Of a DNA stretch of 64,000 nucleotides, positions 62,462 to 64,000 are shown one piece after another. Both the position numbers and the translations under genes were made by a program. Numbering within the stretch: position 1 is the stretch's first letter; every line of letters starts with the position of its first letter. This stretch comes from Flavobacteriales bacterium (lineage in GTDB: Bacteria; Bacteroidota; Bacteroidia; Flavobacteriales_F; PHOS-HE28), in NCBI GenBank assembly GCA_020635655.1, contig JACJZI010000005.1, forward strand, positions 186,001-250,000, written 5' to 3'. Below the pieces are notes generated by a model. That model saw only the letters and a list, made by a program, of their open reading frames with translations, was not told where the DNA came from and did not search any database.

Positions 62462-63475
62462 ATGGACCTGAAATGGGTGGCCCTTCCGATGGTATTGCTG
62501 GCAACGATGGGTTGTCGGAAGGAGGAGCCATCGGTGGTGGAGGAGGGCAATGCGCCTTTCGAATTGCAATTGGCACCGGGCATGCCTTACCCGCCCTTGC
62601 GCGATGACAATCCGCTGACGGATGCCAGTGTTCGATTGGGGAAGATGCTGTTCTTCGAAGAGCGGATCTCACGGACCGGAACGATCAGCTGCGCCAGCTG
62701 CCATCATCCGGACCGGTCTTTCAGTGACACCCTGCCGAAGAGCCTGGGCGTGGACGGCATGCCGGGGATGCGCAACGCACCGCCCCTGATAGACCTGGCC
62801 TACCACCAGGGCTATTTCCGTGATGGCGGCGTCCCGACGCTCGAGCTTCAGGTGCTTGCACCGGTCGGCGACCCCCTCGAGATGGACAATGACATCAATG
62901 TCGTCGCTTCGGCGCTCGGTCAGGAGGAACCCTACCGGACCATGAGCCACTTGGCGTACGGGCGGGACATGGACGCCTATGTGATCACCCGGGCCATTGC
63001 CAATTATGAACGCACCCTTTTGAGCGGATGGTCGCGGTACGACCGCTATCTGCAGGGCGAGGCCGATGCCCTGACCCAACAGGAAGCGCATGGGGCGGAG
63101 ATCTTCGCGAGCGATGCCGCGGGTTGCACGCATTGCCACAATGGCCCCGATCTGAGCGACCACAGCTATCAGAACGTCGGTCTCTACATGGATTACGAGG
63201 ATCCCGGAAGGGAGCGCATCACGCTCGATCCGAACGATCTGGGCAAATTCAAGGTGCCGACCCTTCGGAACATCGCACTCACAGCTCCGTATATGCATGA
63301 TGGATCGATGGCGACATTGGAGCAGGTCGTGGACTTCTTCATTGCCGGTGGTGTCGGGCATCCCGATCAAAGTCCCTGGGTCCACCCGCTGGACCTGAAC
63401 GCCACGGAGCGTGCCGACCTGCTCGCCTTCCTGCACGCATTGACCGATGAACGTACCTTGGACCAAGTGCCATGA
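62462..63475 (+). CDS. Di-haem cytochrome c peroxidase, MbnH-like lipoprotein
   Basis: A 337-residue lipoprotein (lipobox ATMGC, Cys18) with two c-type haem sites: C77-x2-C80-H81 (CASCH) and C222-x2-C225-H226 (CTHCH). Family segments SVRLGKMLFFEERIS, RNAPPLIDLAYHQGYFRDGG, LGKFKVPTLRNIALTAPYMHDG are those of the BCCP/MauG group. Coupling to the upstream MbnP gene points to the MbnH branch, which oxidises a Trp of MbnP. It would act in the periplasm, anchored by its lipid. The stop overlaps the next gene's ATG (ATGA). Confidence 0.92.
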   Translation: MDLKWVALPMVLLATMGCRKEEPSVVEEGNAPFELQLAPGMPYPPLRDDNPLTDASVRLGKMLFFEERISRTGTISCASCHHPDRSFSDTLPKSLGVDGMPGMRNAPPLIDLAYHQGYFRDGGVPTLELQVLAPVGDPLEMDNDINVVASALGQEEPYRTMSHLAYGRDMDAYVITRAIANYERTLLSGWSRYDRYLQGEADALTQQEAHGAEIFASDAAGCTHCHNGPDLSDHSYQNVGLYMDYEDPGRERITLDPNDLGKFKVPTLRNIALTAPYMHDGSMATLEQVVDFFIAGGVGHPDQSPWVHPLDLNATERADLLAFLHALTDERTLDQVP

Positions 63476-64000
63476 TGAGGTCGTACCACATCCGAACAGC
63501 CATTCTTGTGTTGGTCGCAGTGTCGATCATCGGGATCTCCGGCTGCCGCAAGGAGGATCCGGAGCCTCCCGCGGACACCGGGTTCCATGCCACGCCCTAC
63601 GATCTGCAGATCCCGTCCAACCTGCCACCAATGACCATCCCCGCCGACAACCCCATCACGCAGGAGGGCGTGGAGCTGGGACGCTACCTGTTCTATGACG
63701 AACGCTTGTCAGGGGACAACACCCAGGCATGTGCCACATGCCACGCGCCTGCGTACGCCTTTACCGACCATGGGAACCAGTTCAGTGAAGGCATCGATCA
63801 TCTTCAGGGGACGCGCAATGCCATGCCGCTATTCAATCTGGGATGGGGCCAGTACTTCTTCTGGGATGGGCGCGCTGCCACCTTGGAGGACCAGATCCTG
63901 CAGCCCGTTACGAACCCGATCGAGATGCATGACACCTGGCCGAACGCCGCATCGAAGATCGATGCCGATCCGGCCTATGGGGACCTGTTCTATGCGGCGT
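63472..64000 (+). CDS. Second di-haem cytochrome c peroxidase, 5' part (continues beyond the window)
   Basis: The first 176 codons of another BCCP/MauG-group peroxidase; the stop is outside. MMRSYHIRTAILVLVAVSIIGISGC gives a lipoprotein signal with lipobox Cys25 (or Cys24 if the second ATG is used). The first haem site is C87-x2-C90-H91 (CATCH). PITQEGVELGRYLFYDERLSGDN, QGTRNAMPLFNLGWGQYFFWDGRA and LEDQILQPVTNPIEMHDTW resemble the preceding gene, though the two are clearly diverged. It starts in an ATGA overlap with that gene, so all three are one operon. The second haem would lie outside the window. Confidence 0.9.
   Translation, partial: MMRSYHIRTAILVLVAVSIIGISGCRKEDPEPPADTGFHATPYDLQIPSNLPPMTIPADNPITQEGVELGRYLFYDERLSGDNTQACATCHAPAYAFTDHGNQFSEGIDHLQGTRNAMPLFNLGWGQYFFWDGRAATLEDQILQPVTNPIEMHDTWPNAASKIDADPAYGDLFYAA

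Overview
The window is an ordinary chromosomal stretch from a Bacteroidota bacterium, most likely a high-GC member of the Flavobacteriales or a neighbouring order. The evidence is the density of type IX secretion (T9SS) cargo (eight probable substrates), a TonB-dependent receptor with an N-terminal carboxypeptidase-regulatory-like domain, OmpP1/FadL-like porins, a complete run of menaquinone genes, and -7 promoter boxes of the Bacteroidota form TAnnTTTG. I see no rRNA, tRNA, CRISPR array, transposase, integrase or phage gene. Both ends cut through genes. Coding density is high, and many neighbouring genes share ATGA stop/start overlaps.

Layout. 1-2.6 kb (minus): uracil-DNA glycosylase, an Omp85/BamA-like protein and the start of a probable L,D-transpeptidase. 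2.7-6.4 kb: a 42-residue lipoprotein, an OsmC protein, a conserved hypothetical coupled to lipA, then gap. 6.4-16.1 kb (minus): seven genes joined by overlaps, lpxK - purine nucleoside phosphorylase - beta-propeller T9SS protein - gatB - TlpA-like lipoprotein - M1 peptidase - lpxH. 16.1-22.8 kb: NIF3 and a zinc-ribbon coiled-coil protein, an OmpP1-like porin and a Gly/Tyr-rich lipoprotein, proS and a conserved protein. 22.8-33.4 kb: a large Asp-box T9SS protein, mnmD, a Nudix hydrolase, murQ, a T9SS hydrolase-like protein and a TonB receptor. 33.5-37 kb: DUF2214 protein, beta-CASP nuclease, small conserved protein, tryptophan 2,3-dioxygenase. 37-44.8 kb: three T9SS cargo proteins and two outer-membrane beta-barrel proteins. 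44.9-50.9 kb (minus): menaquinone operon thioesterase-menF-menD-menB-menA-menC. 51-61.5 kb: an orphan response regulator, two T9SS proteins, and AddB-like and AddA-like recombination enzymes at two nearby loci. 61.6-64 kb: an MbnP-family lipoprotein followed by two di-haem peroxidases, the second cut by the window end.

How the genes work together. Several sets serve the envelope: lipid A synthesis (lpxH, lpxK), outer-membrane assembly (BamA-like), murein handling (murQ, L,D-transpeptidase) and lipoproteins. Respiration is represented by menaquinone synthesis. AddA and AddB should together process DNA double-strand ends. The most interesting functional unit is the MbnP/MbnH-like cassette at the right edge: in characterised MbnP/MbnH pairs the di-haem enzyme oxidises a tryptophan of its partner to make a copper-binding site, and here the pair seems to be lipid-anchored and accompanied by a second peroxidase.
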